DNA of 21,581 bases from Iamia sp035575815 (GCF_035575815.1 NZ_DATLXO010000078.1:1-21581); one strand, 5' to 3'; counted from the stretch's first letter, positions 1-7,357 are shown. A program made the numbers and translations. The notes: generated by a model not told the origin, from the letters alone.

Positions 1-150
1 GGCCGCCACGAGTGGGTGTGGACCCTCGCGGTCAGCGGGGGGCGCTGAGCGGGTCGGTGGAGAGCGGCGCGACCCGCGCCGGGAGACCGGTCGCGGCACG
101 ACGCCCGAAGGCCGCCGGCACCGCCGCAGGTCAGAGGCCTGAGCGAGCGG

Positions 151-223
151 AGCCGGGTGCCGGGATCGAACCGGCGACATCTTCTTTACAAGAGAAGTGC
201 TCTGCCAACTGAGCTAACCCGGC
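151..223 (-). tRNA. tRNA-Thr (anticodon UGU)
   Basis: The minus strand folds into a complete 73-nt cloverleaf. It has acceptor arms GCCGGGT/ACCCGGC, a D stem GCTC/GAGC, an anticodon stem CTTCT/AGAAG around the loop CTTGTAA, a five-base variable loop and a T arm GCCGG-TTCGATC-CCGGC. The loop gives anticodon TGT, reading threonine ACA/ACG codons. The discriminator base is U and the CCA end is not encoded (CCG follows). In Firmicutes and actinobacteria the genes near secE-nusG often include a tRNA-Thr, which fits the conserved sigH neighbourhood here. The 150 bases downstream (1-150) hold nothing I can identify. Confidence 0.95.
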
Positions 224-242
224 GGGTCCGCCTGCAGGTCAG

Positions 243-248
243 ACGGTA
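243..248 (-). promoter_or_regulatory. Candidate -10 element of tRNA-Thr
   Basis: TACCGT on the minus strand lies 19 bases before the tRNA 5' end, so a short precursor leader would be made. It matches the TANNNT form seen before many genes in this window. No clear -35 is visible. Confidence 0.3.
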
Positions 249-351
249 GCCGACCCACCTCGGGGACCGACGGGGTGATCTCGGTCCACCCCGAGCGGGC
301 GGCGTCGGGGCCGCCCACTGGGGCCGCCCGGTTCGGGCGTTCCGAGGTGGG

Positions 352-357
352 TAGCGT
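352..357 (+). promoter_or_regulatory. Candidate -10 element of egtBD
   Basis: TAGCGT, within GGTAGCGT, matches the TANNNT hexamer used elsewhere in this window. It would give a leader of roughly 85-90 nt before egtB, which is consistent with egtB having its own strong ribosome binding site. No convincing -35 is seen. Confidence 0.35.
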
Positions 358-450
358 CGGGCACCAGCGCACCGGCCGAGTGCGCTTGCCCCGCCACGCA
401 GGTGGCGGCCCGGCCATCGCACCCGCTCGGCTCGCAACGGAGGAGGCGCC

Positions 451-1755
451 ATGACGCCATCGATCCCGCCCCGCACCGCAGACCACCCGGCCCCCGCCGG
501 CCCGGTCGCCCCGCCCGACATCGATCTCCGACGCAGCTACGCCGAGGTCCGGGGCCTGACCGAGGCGCTCGCTGCACCCCTCGGGCCCGAGGACCAGACC
601 GTCCAGACCATGGATGACGTCAGCCCCACCAAGTGGCACCGGGCCCACACCACCTGGTTCTTCGAGACCTTCATCCTCGGGCCCCACCGCCCGGGCTACC
701 AGGTCCACGACGACGCCTATGGGTACCTGTTCAACTCCTACTACGAAGCCGTCGGCTCCCGTCACCCCCGCCCGCAGCGAGGCCTCCTGACCCGGCCGAC
801 GACAGCAGACGTCGCCGACTACCGGTTCGCCGTCGACGAGGCCATGGACGCCCTGCTCGCCGATGAGGCCCCCGACGAGGTCGCCGCGCTCGTCACCCTC
901 GGCCTCCACCACGAACAGCAGCACCAGGAGCTGCTGCTCATGGACATCAAGCACGTTCTCGGCACCAACCCCCTCCGCCCCGCCTACGCGCTGGCAATGA
1001 CCGCACCCGCGCCCGATCCGGCCCCACCGGTCTGGGTCGATCGCGAGGGTGGCCTGGTCGAGGTCGGCCACGCAGGCGACGGCTTCGCCTACGACAACGA
1101 GGGCCCGCGCCACCAGGCCCTGGTGCCACCCCATCGCTTGGGTGACAGGCTGATCACCAACGGTGAGTGGCAGGCGTTCATCGACGACGACGGGTACCGC
1201 CGCAGCGACCTGTGGCTCTCCGACGGGTGGGCGGCGGTCTGTGGCGAGGGCTGGGAGGCCCCGCTCTACTGGGAGCAGGTCGACGGCCGCTGGCACGAGT
1301 ACACCCTGGCCGGTCGTTATCCCCTCGACCCCGGGCGACCGGTGGTCCACGTCAGCCACTACGAGGCCGACGCTTTCGCCCGCTGGGCCGGGGCCCGGCT
1401 GCCGAGCGAGCCGGAGTGGGAAGCAGCGGTCGCCGACCAGTGCATCGTGGAACCGACCTTCGAGCTCGACGGGCCCCACCCCCGCCCCCCGGCCGCCGGC
1501 GACACCGGGCCGCTGCGTCAGGCCTTCGGCGAGGTGTGGCAGTGGACCTCCAGCCCCTACCTCGGCTACCCCGGCTTCGCGCCCGCCCTCGGCGCCGTCG
1601 GTGAGTACAACGGCAAGTTCATGAGCGGACAGGTCGTTCTGCGCGGCTCGGGCTGTGCGACGCCGCCGGGCCACACCCGGGTGACCTACCGGAACTTCTT
1701 CCCGCCCGGCGCCCGCTGGGCCTTCTCCGGCATCCGCCTGGCGTCGGACGCCTAG
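451..1755 (+). CDS. egtB: Ergothioneine biosynthesis sulfoxide synthase EgtB
   Basis: EgtB is a non-heme iron oxygenase that joins hercynine to a cysteine-type thiol with O2, forming the sulfoxide precursor of ergothioneine in the cytoplasm. The 434-residue protein has the usual two parts. An N-terminal DinB-like helical domain (about 25-170) carries H66 in WHRAHTTWFFETF and the motif HHEQQHQE at 153-160, which together supply the likely three-histidine iron site. A C-terminal formylglycine-generating-enzyme-like domain (about 190-432) ends in VTYRNFFPP and FSGIRLA. The ATG start follows a strong Shine-Dalgarno, GGAGGAGG at 439-446, with 4 bases of spacing. egtD follows 71 bases downstream, so the two genes probably form an operon. 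The segment NSYYEAVGSRHPRPQRGLL resembles the EgtB type found outside mycobacteria. egtA, egtC and egtE are absent from the window, so direct use of cysteine is possible but not proven. Confidence 0.93.
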   Translation: MTPSIPPRTADHPAPAGPVAPPDIDLRRSYAEVRGLTEALAAPLGPEDQTVQTMDDVSPTKWHRAHTTWFFETFILGPHRPGYQVHDDAYGYLFNSYYEAVGSRHPRPQRGLLTRPTTADVADYRFAVDEAMDALLADEAPDEVAALVTLGLHHEQQHQELLLMDIKHVLGTNPLRPAYALAMTAPAPDPAPPVWVDREGGLVEVGHAGDGFAYDNEGPRHQALVPPHRLGDRLITNGEWQAFIDDDGYRRSDLWLSDGWAAVCGEGWEAPLYWEQVDGRWHEYTLAGRYPLDPGRPVVHVSHYEADAFARWAGARLPSEPEWEAAVADQCIVEPTFELDGPHPRPPAAGDTGPLRQAFGEVWQWTSSPYLGYPGFAPALGAVGEYNGKFMSGQVVLRGSGCATPPGHTRVTYRNFFPPGARWAFSGIRLASDA

Positions 1756-1826
1756 CTCCGATCCCCACGAACCACCCGCCCGCCGCGAACCCGGCCCCGA
1801 CCCCAGCCCCCCACCCCTGAGGACCA

Positions 1827-2789
1827 GTGACGACCCCGCACCTTGACGCCCCCGCTCCTGAGACGATGGCTGAGAACATCCGCCGCACCCTCACCGACAG
1901 CCCGCAGCGCTGGCTGTCGCCCAAGTGGTTCTACGACGACCTCGGCAGCGTGCTGTTCGACGCCATCACCCGGGTGCCGGAGTACTACCCGACCGCGCGC
2001 GAGCGGGCAATCCTCCTGGCCCGGGCGGACGAGATCGTCGTCGCATCGGGCGCCGACACGCTGGTCGAGCTGGGCTCGGGTACGTCGGACAAGACCCGAC
2101 TCCTGCTGGACGCCTTCACCGCCCGGGGCCAGCTGCGGCGCTTCTGCCCGCTCGACGTGAGCGCCACCACCCTGGCCACCGCGGCCGAGGCCATCGGCGC
2201 CGAGCACCCGGGCCTCGACGTCCAGCCCGTCGTGGGCGACTTCCTTCACGACCTGCACCGGATCCCTACTGGGGGCCGGCGCCTGGTGGTCTTCCTCGGG
2301 GGCACCATCGGCAACCTCACGCCCGACGAGCAGGCCCGCTTCCTCAGGCGGGTGGCCGATGCGCTGGTCCCCGGCGACAGCCTCCTGCTCGGCACCGACC
2401 TGGTGAAGGACACGGCGCGCCTGCTGACCGCCTACGACGATCCCGTCGGCGTCACCGCCGCGTTCAACCGCAACATCTTGGCCGTGCTCAACCGGGAGCT
2501 GGGCGCGGACTTCGACCTGCGGGCGTGGCGCCACGAGGCCCGCTGGGACGCTGCGGGTGAGCGGATCGAGATGCACCTCGTCGCCCGGGAGGCCCAGTCG
2601 GTCCGCATCCCGGGCGCCCGTCTCGACCTTAAGCTCGACGAGGGCGAGAGCATCCAGACCGAGATCTCCTCGAAGTTCCGCATCGAACGCCTGCCCTCAC
2701 TGCTGGGCCCGGCCGGGTTCTCGGTCGACTCGGTCTGGTGCGACCCCGACGGCGACGTCGCCCTCACCCTCGCCACCCGCACCGGCTGA
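1827..2789 (+). CDS. egtD: L-histidine N-alpha-methyltransferase EgtD
   Basis: EgtD trimethylates the alpha-amino group of histidine with three S-adenosylmethionines to make hercynine, the substrate of the upstream egtB product. The protein has 320 residues, normal for the family. It shows the expected N-terminal stretch SPKWFYDDLGSVLFDAI with PEYYPTARE at 51-59, the SAM-binding loop VELGSGTSDKT at 80-90, and VVFLGGTIGNLTP about 145-157. The GTG at 1827 gives the usual length. It has only a weak, close GAGGA (1819-1823) before it, so translation may depend on egtB. An ATG at 1866 in the same frame is an alternative that would remove 13 residues. The gene ends 83 bases before the convergent fdhD. 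Confidence 0.93.
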   Translation: MTTPHLDAPAPETMAENIRRTLTDSPQRWLSPKWFYDDLGSVLFDAITRVPEYYPTARERAILLARADEIVVASGADTLVELGSGTSDKTRLLLDAFTARGQLRRFCPLDVSATTLATAAEAIGAEHPGLDVQPVVGDFLHDLHRIPTGGRRLVVFLGGTIGNLTPDEQARFLRRVADALVPGDSLLLGTDLVKDTARLLTAYDDPVGVTAAFNRNILAVLNRELGADFDLRAWRHEARWDAAGERIEMHLVAREAQSVRIPGARLDLKLDEGESIQTEISSKFRIERLPSLLGPAGFSVDSVWCDPDGDVALTLATRTG

Positions 2790-2814
2790 CCTGCACTCCG
2801 AGCGCGCGCTCCTC

Positions 2815-2864
2815 GAGCTGGTGAGCATCCACCCATCGATCGGTGTGCGCCTGCTCACCGGTTC
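2815..2864. terminator. Long hairpin between convergent egtD and fdhD
   Basis: GAGCTGGTGAGCA (2815-2827) can pair along all 13 bases with TGCTCACCGGTTC (2852-2864), counting two G-U pairs when read on the plus strand. The inner 8 bases are a perfect inverted repeat, and the 24-base loop can form a small second stem (CACC/GGTG). No U tract follows on either strand, so this is a terminator candidate by position and structure only. It could also slow or block converging polymerases. Confidence 0.5.
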
Positions 2865-2872
2865 GACGAGGG

Positions 2873-3676
2873 TCAGCCCCGCGGGCTCTCCGGGGCGTAC
2901 ACGTTGATCCCGTCGGGGCGCAGGAAGGCCGCCAGTGTGATGTTCGCCTGGCGGGCGATGTCGACGGCCAGAGAGGTGGGGGCGCCGACGGCCACGACGG
3001 TGCCGAAGCCCGCGGCCCAGGCCTTCTGCACGATCTCGAAGCCGGCCCGGCCCGAGACGTAGAGGCCGAGTCCGCCGGCGGGTAGGGCGTCGTCGCGGTG
3101 GAGGTGACCCACCACCTTGTCCACCGCGTTGTGGCGCCCGACGTCCTCGCGGACCACGAGGATCTCGCCGTCAGGCCGGAACGCGGCGGCGCCGTGCACC
3201 CCGCCGGTCGTCGCGAAGAGCTCCTGGGCGGGACGCACCCTTGCCGCCATGGCCACCAGCAGGTCGACGCCGATCGCGGCGGTGCCGTCGAGGGGCCGGA
3301 GCCGGTCGAGCAGCTCGTCGATGGCCGGCGACCCGCACACCCCGCAGGCCGCGGTCTGGGTCGTGAGCCGAGGCATGGGGGGAGCCGCCCGGCCACCCGT
3401 GTCCAGCTCGACGATGTTGAACGCAGCCCGCTCGTCGAGGCCCAGCCCGCACGATCGCACCTCGCGGAGCGCCACACCGTCGATCAGCCCCTCAGCCCGG
3501 GCGAAGCCGACGGCCAGGTCGTGGTCGTCGCCGGGGGTGCGCATGGTGGTCGTCACCACGTGGCCGTCGAGGCGGATCTCCAGCGGCTCCTCGACGGCCA
3601 CGACGTCGGGGGCACGCCGCGACGCGCCGGCGTCGTGGCGACGGACGAGGATGCGTCGGGTTCGGGAGCGCGCCAC
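2873..3676 (-). CDS. fdhD: Formate dehydrogenase accessory sulfurtransferase FdhD
   Basis: FdhD passes sulfur from a cysteine desulfurase to the molybdenum cofactor of formate dehydrogenase and is needed for that enzyme's activity. The 267-residue protein has the family's cysteine motif CGVCG (C111 and C114), FATTGGVHGAA at 154-164, and REDVGRHNAVDK at 176-187. The length is typical. The start is GTG at 3676, placed by a TAGCGT hexamer six bases upstream. No formate dehydrogenase or molybdopterin gene lies in the window, so its client must be elsewhere. It diverges from the Nudix gene across only 47 bases and converges on egtD. Confidence 0.93.
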   Translation of the reverse strand: MARSRTRRILVRRHDAGASRRAPDVVAVEEPLEIRLDGHVVTTTMRTPGDDHDLAVGFARAEGLIDGVALREVRSCGLGLDERAAFNIVELDTGGRAAPPMPRLTTQTAACGVCGSPAIDELLDRLRPLDGTAAIGVDLLVAMAARVRPAQELFATTGGVHGAAAFRPDGEILVVREDVGRHNAVDKVVGHLHRDDALPAGGLGLYVSGRAGFEIVQKAWAAGFGTVVAVGAPTSLAVDIARQANITLAAFLRPDGINVYAPESPRG

Positions 3677-3682
3677 CGCCTC

Positions 3683-3688
3683 ACGCTA
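3683..3688 (-). promoter_or_regulatory. -10 element of leaderless fdhD
   Basis: TAGCGT on the minus strand is followed by six bases (GAGGCG) and then the GTG start, so transcription should begin at or next to the start codon. It faces the Nudix gene's -10 (3712-3717) on the other strand, and the two promoters must share the 23 bases between them. A GAGG just before the GTG is too close to be a good ribosome site. Confidence 0.5.
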
Positions 3689-3711
3689 CCGACGTGCCGG
3701 CGATCCGCCGG

Positions 3712-3717
3712 TAGGTT
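3712..3717 (+). promoter_or_regulatory. -10 element of leaderless Nudix gene
   Basis: TAGGTT is followed by six bases (CGACGG) and then GTG at 3724. No Shine-Dalgarno sequence lies upstream of that GTG. The spacing predicts an mRNA that starts at the start codon. Confidence 0.5.
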
Positions 3718-3723
3718 CGACGG

Positions 3724-4251
3724 GTGACCACCGACGCCCGGCACTGCGAGCGGTGCGGGACGCCCAGCCCCACTCATCGGGGCGTGCCGACGTGCCCCGA
3801 CCACGGTGCCCGCTGGCGGATGGTGCGCAACGCCCCGTGTGCGGCGGCGGTCATCAGCGACGGCACCGGCCGTGTCCTGCTCTCGCGGCGGGCTCGCGAT
3901 CCCTTCGCCGGCTTGTGGGAGGTACCCGGCGGCTTCGTCGAGCTGGGAGAGCACCCCGCCGATGCGGCCCGGCGAGAGGTGCGCGAGGAGCTCGGCCTCG
4001 ACCTCACCATCACCGGGCTCGTCGGTGAGTACGTGGTGCGCTCCCAGCGGAGCGGGTGGCTCCAGGTCACCGTCTACGCCGGCACGGTGTGCGGCACGCC
4101 GGCACCGGATCCCGCCGAGGTGAGCGATTGGCGTTGGTTCACCGAGGGCGAGGTGCCCGAGGTGATCGCCGGTGACCACCGGACCCGCCTGACCGACTGG
4201 TGGGCGGGGCGCACCGTGGCCCTCCCGGCCCGGTCCCCGGCGCCCGGCTGA
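3724..4251 (+). CDS. Nudix hydrolase with N-terminal zinc ribbon
   Basis: Nudix enzymes hydrolyse nucleoside diphosphates linked to another group, such as ADP-ribose, NADH or oxidised nucleotides. A perfect Nudix box fits G-X5-E-X7-REUXEEXGU, from G70 and E76 to REVREELGL at 84-92. It is preceded by WEVPGGFVELGEHP. The first 30 residues hold CERCG and, later, CPDHG, a likely zinc ribbon as in NudC-like NADH pyrophosphatases and their relatives. The protein has 175 residues. The exact substrate cannot be read from the sequence; an ADP-ribose or NADH type is a guess from the ribbon. The start is GTG, chosen from the leaderless promoter spacing. Confidence 0.88.
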   Translation: MTTDARHCERCGTPSPTHRGVPTCPDHGARWRMVRNAPCAAAVISDGTGRVLLSRRARDPFAGLWEVPGGFVELGEHPADAARREVREELGLDLTITGLVGEYVVRSQRSGWLQVTVYAGTVCGTPAPDPAEVSDWRWFTEGEVPEVIAGDHRTRLTDWWAGRTVALPARSPAPG

Positions 4252-4263
4252 AGCCGTGGACCC

Positions 4264-4911
4264 TCAGGCGACCGCCGCGATCTCGTACTCGGCGAGGCTG
4301 CGACCCAGCTTGCGCTTGATGCGCTGCACGGCGTTGTCGACCGACTTGGCGTGACGACCGACGCGCTCCGCGATCTCGACGTAGGAGCGACCGGCGACGT
4401 AGAGCCTCAGCACGTCGAGCTCGAGGGAGGAGAGATCCGCGGCCATGGCCTCGGCCAGCACCGCGACCTGCTCGTCGCCGAGCAGCCGCTCGGCGGGGTC
4501 GTCGACCGCCGCGGGGCCGGGCAGGCGGTCCTCGAGCGCCCGACCGTCGTCCTCGGTCGTCTCCCGGCTGCCGTGGAGCGACACCGACGCGTTGAGCGGC
4601 TGGTGCTTGTGGCGGTTGGCGGTCTTGATCGCGCTGAGGAGCTGGCGGGTGATGCACAGCTCGGCGAAGGGGCGGAAGGCGACCTCGTGGTCGGGGCGGT
4701 AGTCGCGCACCGCCTTGTAGAGGCCGATCAGAGCCTCCTGCTCGAGGTCCTCGGCGTCGCCGCCCACGAGGTAGAAGCCGCGGGACCGGGAGCGGGCGAA
4801 GCGGCGGTACCGGGCGAGGAGCACGTCGAGGGCGCCCGCCTCTCCTCGCTGGAAGCGACGGGCCAACTCGGCGTCGGGCGCAGACGAGAGGGTCAGGGCA
4901 CGGCTCGGCAT
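4264..4911 (-). CDS. sigH: RNA polymerase sigma factor, SigH (Spo0H)-like
   Basis: This is a sigma-70 family factor of 215 residues with region 2 and region 4 but no region 1 or 3.0, closest in appearance to Bacillus SigH. Region 2 (about 53-100) includes EDLEQEALIGLYKAVRDYRP, AFRPFAELCITRQLLSAIKT and NRHKHQPLNASVSL, a run highly characteristic of Spo0H. Region 4 (about 155-205) holds LELDVLRLYVAGRSYVEIAE and the recognition helix VGRHAKSVDNAVQRIKRKL. In Bacillus, SigH drives the transition to stationary phase and sporulation. Its role in a non-sporulating actinobacterium is unknown. Its place next to rlmB matches Bacillus gene order. The ATG start has AAGGA (4921-4925) nine bases upstream. 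No anti-sigma factor gene is adjacent. Confidence 0.88.
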   Translation of the reverse strand: MPSRALTLSSAPDAELARRFQRGEAGALDVLLARYRRFARSRSRGFYLVGGDAEDLEQEALIGLYKAVRDYRPDHEVAFRPFAELCITRQLLSAIKTANRHKHQPLNASVSLHGSRETTEDDGRALEDRLPGPAAVDDPAERLLGDEQVAVLAEAMAADLSSLELDVLRLYVAGRSYVEIAERVGRHAKSVDNAVQRIKRKLGRSLAEYEIAAVA

Positions 4912-4982
4912 CGGGAGGGGTCCTTCGGAAGGTGCGACGCCGGGTGCGGCGGGTGGGGCGATGTGGTCCTTGCGGACTAGTT

Positions 4983-5013
4983 AGTTTGTGCCACACGGGC
5001 TCCGTCGTGTCAA
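4983..5013 (-). promoter_or_regulatory. Candidate sigH promoter in an AT-rich island
   Basis: A perfect -35 TTGACA occurs on the minus strand at 5013-5008. An unusually AT-rich stretch (4978-4990) lies at -10 distance, but the -10 itself is unclear: CAAACT at 4988-4983 would leave a 19-base spacer. This is the clearest -35 box I found in the window. The transcript would have a leader of about 60-70 nt, matching the Shine-Dalgarno before sigH. Confidence 0.4.
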
Positions 5014-5170
5014 CGGTCTCACTGCTACCGCCGGTACATCTCCCCCTGACCAGCGGGACCGTGCACCCTCGCGGCAAGCAGGGTAAGGGCTCCGCGTCGC
5101 TCCGTCGAACACTCGTGCGGCCCATCGACCACTTAGCGTCATCGTCTCGGGACAGCAGATGGTTCCCGGG

Positions 5171-6184
5171 TCAGCGACGGCGAGCGATCTCGAAGCAGGC
5201 CAGGGCCCCGGCGGTGGCGGCGTTGAGGCTGTCGAGCGGTCCCCGCATCGGGATGGCCATCGTCTCATCGCACCGCTGGCGAACGAGGCGCGAGAGGCCG
5301 GCGCCCTCGGACCCGAGCACGAGGCACACCGCGACGTCGGTGAGGGCGAGCTCCCAGAGCGACCGGCCCCCCTCGGCGTCAAGCCCGACGGTCAACGTCC
5401 CCTGGTCCCGGAGCCGGGCCAGGGCCGCCGGGAGGCCGCCGACGACCGCCATGGGCAGGTGCTCGATGGCCCCGGCGGCGGCCTTGGCCACCGTCGGGGT
5501 CACGTGGACCGCCCGGTGGCGGGGCAGGACGACGCCGGTGACGCCGGCGGCCGAAGCCGAGCGCAGGACGGCCCCCAGGTTGCCCGGGTCGGTGAGGCCG
5601 TCGAGGGCGAGGAGGAACGGCGGTCCGTCGCCCGCGGCCGTCGCTCGCACCCGCCCCGAGGCCAGGTCGTCGAGCTCATCTTCCTCGAGCGGGGCGGCGA
5701 AGGCGACGACGCCCTGGGGGGCGTCGGTGCGCGCCGTGGCGTCGAGCTTGCTGCGGCTGATGCGCCTGACCGTCACCCGGTCGTCGGTGGCGACCTGGAT
5801 GATCTCGTCGATGATCGGGGCCGGATCGAGGTCGGATGCGACCAGCAGCTCCGAGACGCGGCGCCGCCCGGCCACCAGCAGCTCGCGCACCGCGTGGCGC
5901 CCTTCGACCTGGTCGCCGCCCAGCCCGCGGCGAGCCGACGGGCGAGCCCGGGGCGTGGGGGGCGCCTCGTCGCGGGCGGCGCCGCGAGCGGGGGCGCGTT
6001 CAGCCGGTGCCCCGGTGCGAAGAGGTCCACCGTGGCCCCTGCGGGGGGCTGTCTTGTCCCCGCGTCCCGGAGGCTTGCCACCGCGGGCGTTCGGGGTGCC
6101 GCCTCGGGAGGTCGGGGCGCCGCCACGCGGTGGTGGCTTGGCGCCCCGAGGTCCGCTTCCCCGTCGAGATCCTCCTCGGGCCAT
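5171..6184 (-). CDS. rlmB: SpoU-family 23S rRNA 2'-O-methyltransferase RlmB (TrmH family)
   Basis: RlmB-type enzymes methylate a ribose 2'-OH of 23S rRNA using SAM bound in a trefoil knot. The catalytic core starts near residue 89 with QVEGRHAVRELL, the substrate-binding domain. It carries all three SPOUT motifs: motif 1 DPGNLGAVLRSA at 199-210, motif 2 GSEGAGL at 291-297, and motif 3 IPMRGPLDSLNAATA at 311-325. The total length of 337 residues is longer than the usual 240-260 because the first 88 residues form a basic, low-complexity tail rich in R, G and P, with four RGG triplets at 3-5, 20-22, 27-29 and 34-36. The ATG has a strong AGGAGGAG site and lies 12 bases after the ispF stop, so it is probably co-transcribed with ispD-ispF. 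cysS, often found between ispF and rlmB, is absent. Confidence 0.92.
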   Translation of the reverse strand: MARGGSRRGSGPRGAKPPPRGGAPTSRGGTPNARGGKPPGRGDKTAPRRGHGGPLRTGAPAERAPARGAARDEAPPTPRARPSARRGLGGDQVEGRHAVRELLVAGRRRVSELLVASDLDPAPIIDEIIQVATDDRVTVRRISRSKLDATARTDAPQGVVAFAAPLEEDELDDLASGRVRATAAGDGPPFLLALDGLTDPGNLGAVLRSASAAGVTGVVLPRHRAVHVTPTVAKAAAGAIEHLPMAVVGGLPAALARLRDQGTLTVGLDAEGGRSLWELALTDVAVCLVLGSEGAGLSRLVRQRCDETMAIPMRGPLDSLNAATAGALACFEIARRR

Positions 6185-6196
6185 CGGCGCTCCTCC

Positions 6197-6673
6197 TCAG
6201 TCCCTCGTCACCACGGCGACGGCGAAGGCGGCCACGCCCTCACCCCGGCCGAGGGCTCCGATGCCCTCGGTCCGACGGCCCGTGACCGTCACCGGCGCCC
6301 CGACCGCGGCGGTGAGGCGCGCCGCCATCTCCCGGCGGACCGGCGCGAGGCGCGGGGCGTCGAGGACGACCGAGCAGTCGACGTTGCCCGGCTCCCAGCC
6401 CTCGGCGCGGACCCGGCGGGTGGCCTCGGCCAGCAGGCCCACACTGTCGGCGCCCGCCCACTGCGGGTCGGTGTCACCGAAGTGCTCGCCGATGTCACCC
6501 ATGCCGGCGGCGCCCAGCAGCGCATCGGTGCAGGCGTGGGCCACCGCGTCAGCATCGCTGTGGCCGGCGAGGCCCGGCTGGTCGGAGAAGGTCACGCCCC
6601 CGAGGCGTAGCTCACGGGAGGGATCGTCGCTCCACGGGTGGAGATCGACGCCGAGGCCGACGCGCACCTGCAT
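6197..6673 (-). CDS. ispF: 2-C-methyl-D-erythritol 2,4-cyclodiphosphate synthase IspF
   Basis: IspF catalyses the cyclisation step of the MEP isoprenoid pathway, releasing CMP to give methylerythritol cyclodiphosphate. The 158-residue length is standard. The zinc ligands are D10 and H12 in RVGLGVDLHPW and H46 in GLAGHSDADAVAHACTDALLGA. DIGEHF with DTDPQWAGADS follows at 60-77. The C-terminal nucleotide loop reads GRRTEGIGALGRGEGVAA, slightly different from the common TTEGLGFTGRGEGIA. Its ATG overlaps the ispD stop by one base (TGATG), which implies translational coupling. It acts two steps after IspD; the intervening kinase IspE is not in the window. Confidence 0.95.
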   Translation of the reverse strand: MQVRVGLGVDLHPWSDDPSRELRLGGVTFSDQPGLAGHSDADAVAHACTDALLGAAGMGDIGEHFGDTDPQWAGADSVGLLAEATRRVRAEGWEPGNVDCSVVLDAPRLAPVRREMAARLTAAVGAPVTVTGRRTEGIGALGRGEGVAAFAVAVVTRD

Positions 6674-7344
6674 CAGCGTCCGCTCCCGGGTGCGACACCG
6701 GTCGCCAGGTGCCGGGCCAGGGCGTCCAGGTCTGCGAGGTGGGTCACCTTCACGTTGGCGGGCTCCCCGGCGACCACCACCACCCGGCCCCCGGCCGCCT
6801 CGACCAGGGTGGCGTCGTCGCTGGCGTCGGCCCCGCCGGCGTGGGCGCCACGCAAGGCCGTGGCCCGGAAGGCCTGGGGCGTCTGCACCGCCACCAGCTC
6901 GTCGCGGTCGACCGCCGCCCCGTCGCGGCGGCGCACGCTGTCGACGAGCGGCACCCCGGGGACGGCGGCGTCGGCGCCCGCCTCGACCGCGTCGACCACG
7001 GCGGCGAACAGGGCGGGACGGGCCGCGGGGCGGGCTCCGTCGTGCACCACCACGATCGACGCCGCGCCGGGCACCGCGTCCAGCCCGGCGCGGACCGACG
7101 CGGAGCGGGTGGCGCCGCCTGCGACCACGACATCCGCCGCCGGTTCAGGGTTGCCCACCATCTCGGCGGGGACGACGAGCACCACCCCGGCGCTGGCAGT
7201 ACGGGCTGCGACCAGGCTCCAGTCGACCACCCGCCGACCGGCCAGCGGAACGTACTGCTTGAGCCCGCCGAAGCGCACCCCGCCGCCGGCGGCGACCACG
7301 ACGGTCCACACCGCCGACGCCGAGGTGGGGGCGGTTGCGGTCAC
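6673..7344 (-). CDS. ispD: 2-C-methyl-D-erythritol 4-phosphate cytidylyltransferase IspD
   Basis: IspD couples CTP to methylerythritol 4-phosphate in the MEP pathway. The family signatures are all visible: AAGGGVRFGGLKQY at 18-31 (the CTP-binding loop), HDGARP at 101-106, TPQAFR at 155-160, DDATLVE at 176-182 and NVKVTHLADL near the C terminus. The open frame continues far upstream without homology. The GTG at 7344 gives a 223-residue protein of normal size and sits seven bases after a TAGCGT -10 hexamer. The gene leads the probable ispD-ispF-rlmB operon and diverges from the CRP-family gene. carD, which commonly precedes ispD in actinobacteria, is missing here. Confidence 0.94.
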   Translation of the reverse strand: MTATAPTSASAVWTVVVAAGGGVRFGGLKQYVPLAGRRVVDWSLVAARTASAGVVLVVPAEMVGNPEPAADVVVAGGATRSASVRAGLDAVPGAASIVVVHDGARPAARPALFAAVVDAVEAGADAAVPGVPLVDSVRRRDGAAVDRDELVAVQTPQAFRATALRGAHAGGADASDDATLVEAAGGRVVVVAGEPANVKVTHLADLDALARHLATGVAPGSGR

Positions 7345-7351
7345 GGCCGGC

Positions 7352-7357
7352 ACGCTA
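7352..7357 (-). promoter_or_regulatory. -10 element of leaderless ispD operon
   Basis: TAGCGT on the minus strand is followed by seven bases and the GTG of ispD. No Shine-Dalgarno is present. The hexamer is identical to that of fdhD. Confidence 0.5.

Noticed and set aside
1..150. A second tRNA or gene in the left-end 150 bases.
   Set aside because: No cloverleaf, ribosome site or recognisable coding pattern is visible; the short open frame across it runs through the tRNA.
231..240. CCTGCAGGTC near the tRNA, resembling ACCTGNCAGGT.
   Set aside because: The central base is missing and the left arm is incomplete, so the spacing differs from the two operator copies.
214..1674. A 486-codon open frame on the minus strand opposite egtB.
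   Set aside because: It runs through the tRNA-side gap and is antisense to a well-supported egtB; no domain is recognisable in it.
4932..7262. A 776-codon open frame on the plus strand.
   Set aside because: It lies opposite rlmB, ispF and ispD, which have clear family motifs. Its product is a Arg/Pro/Ser-rich low-complexity string typical of the antisense frame in GC-rich DNA.
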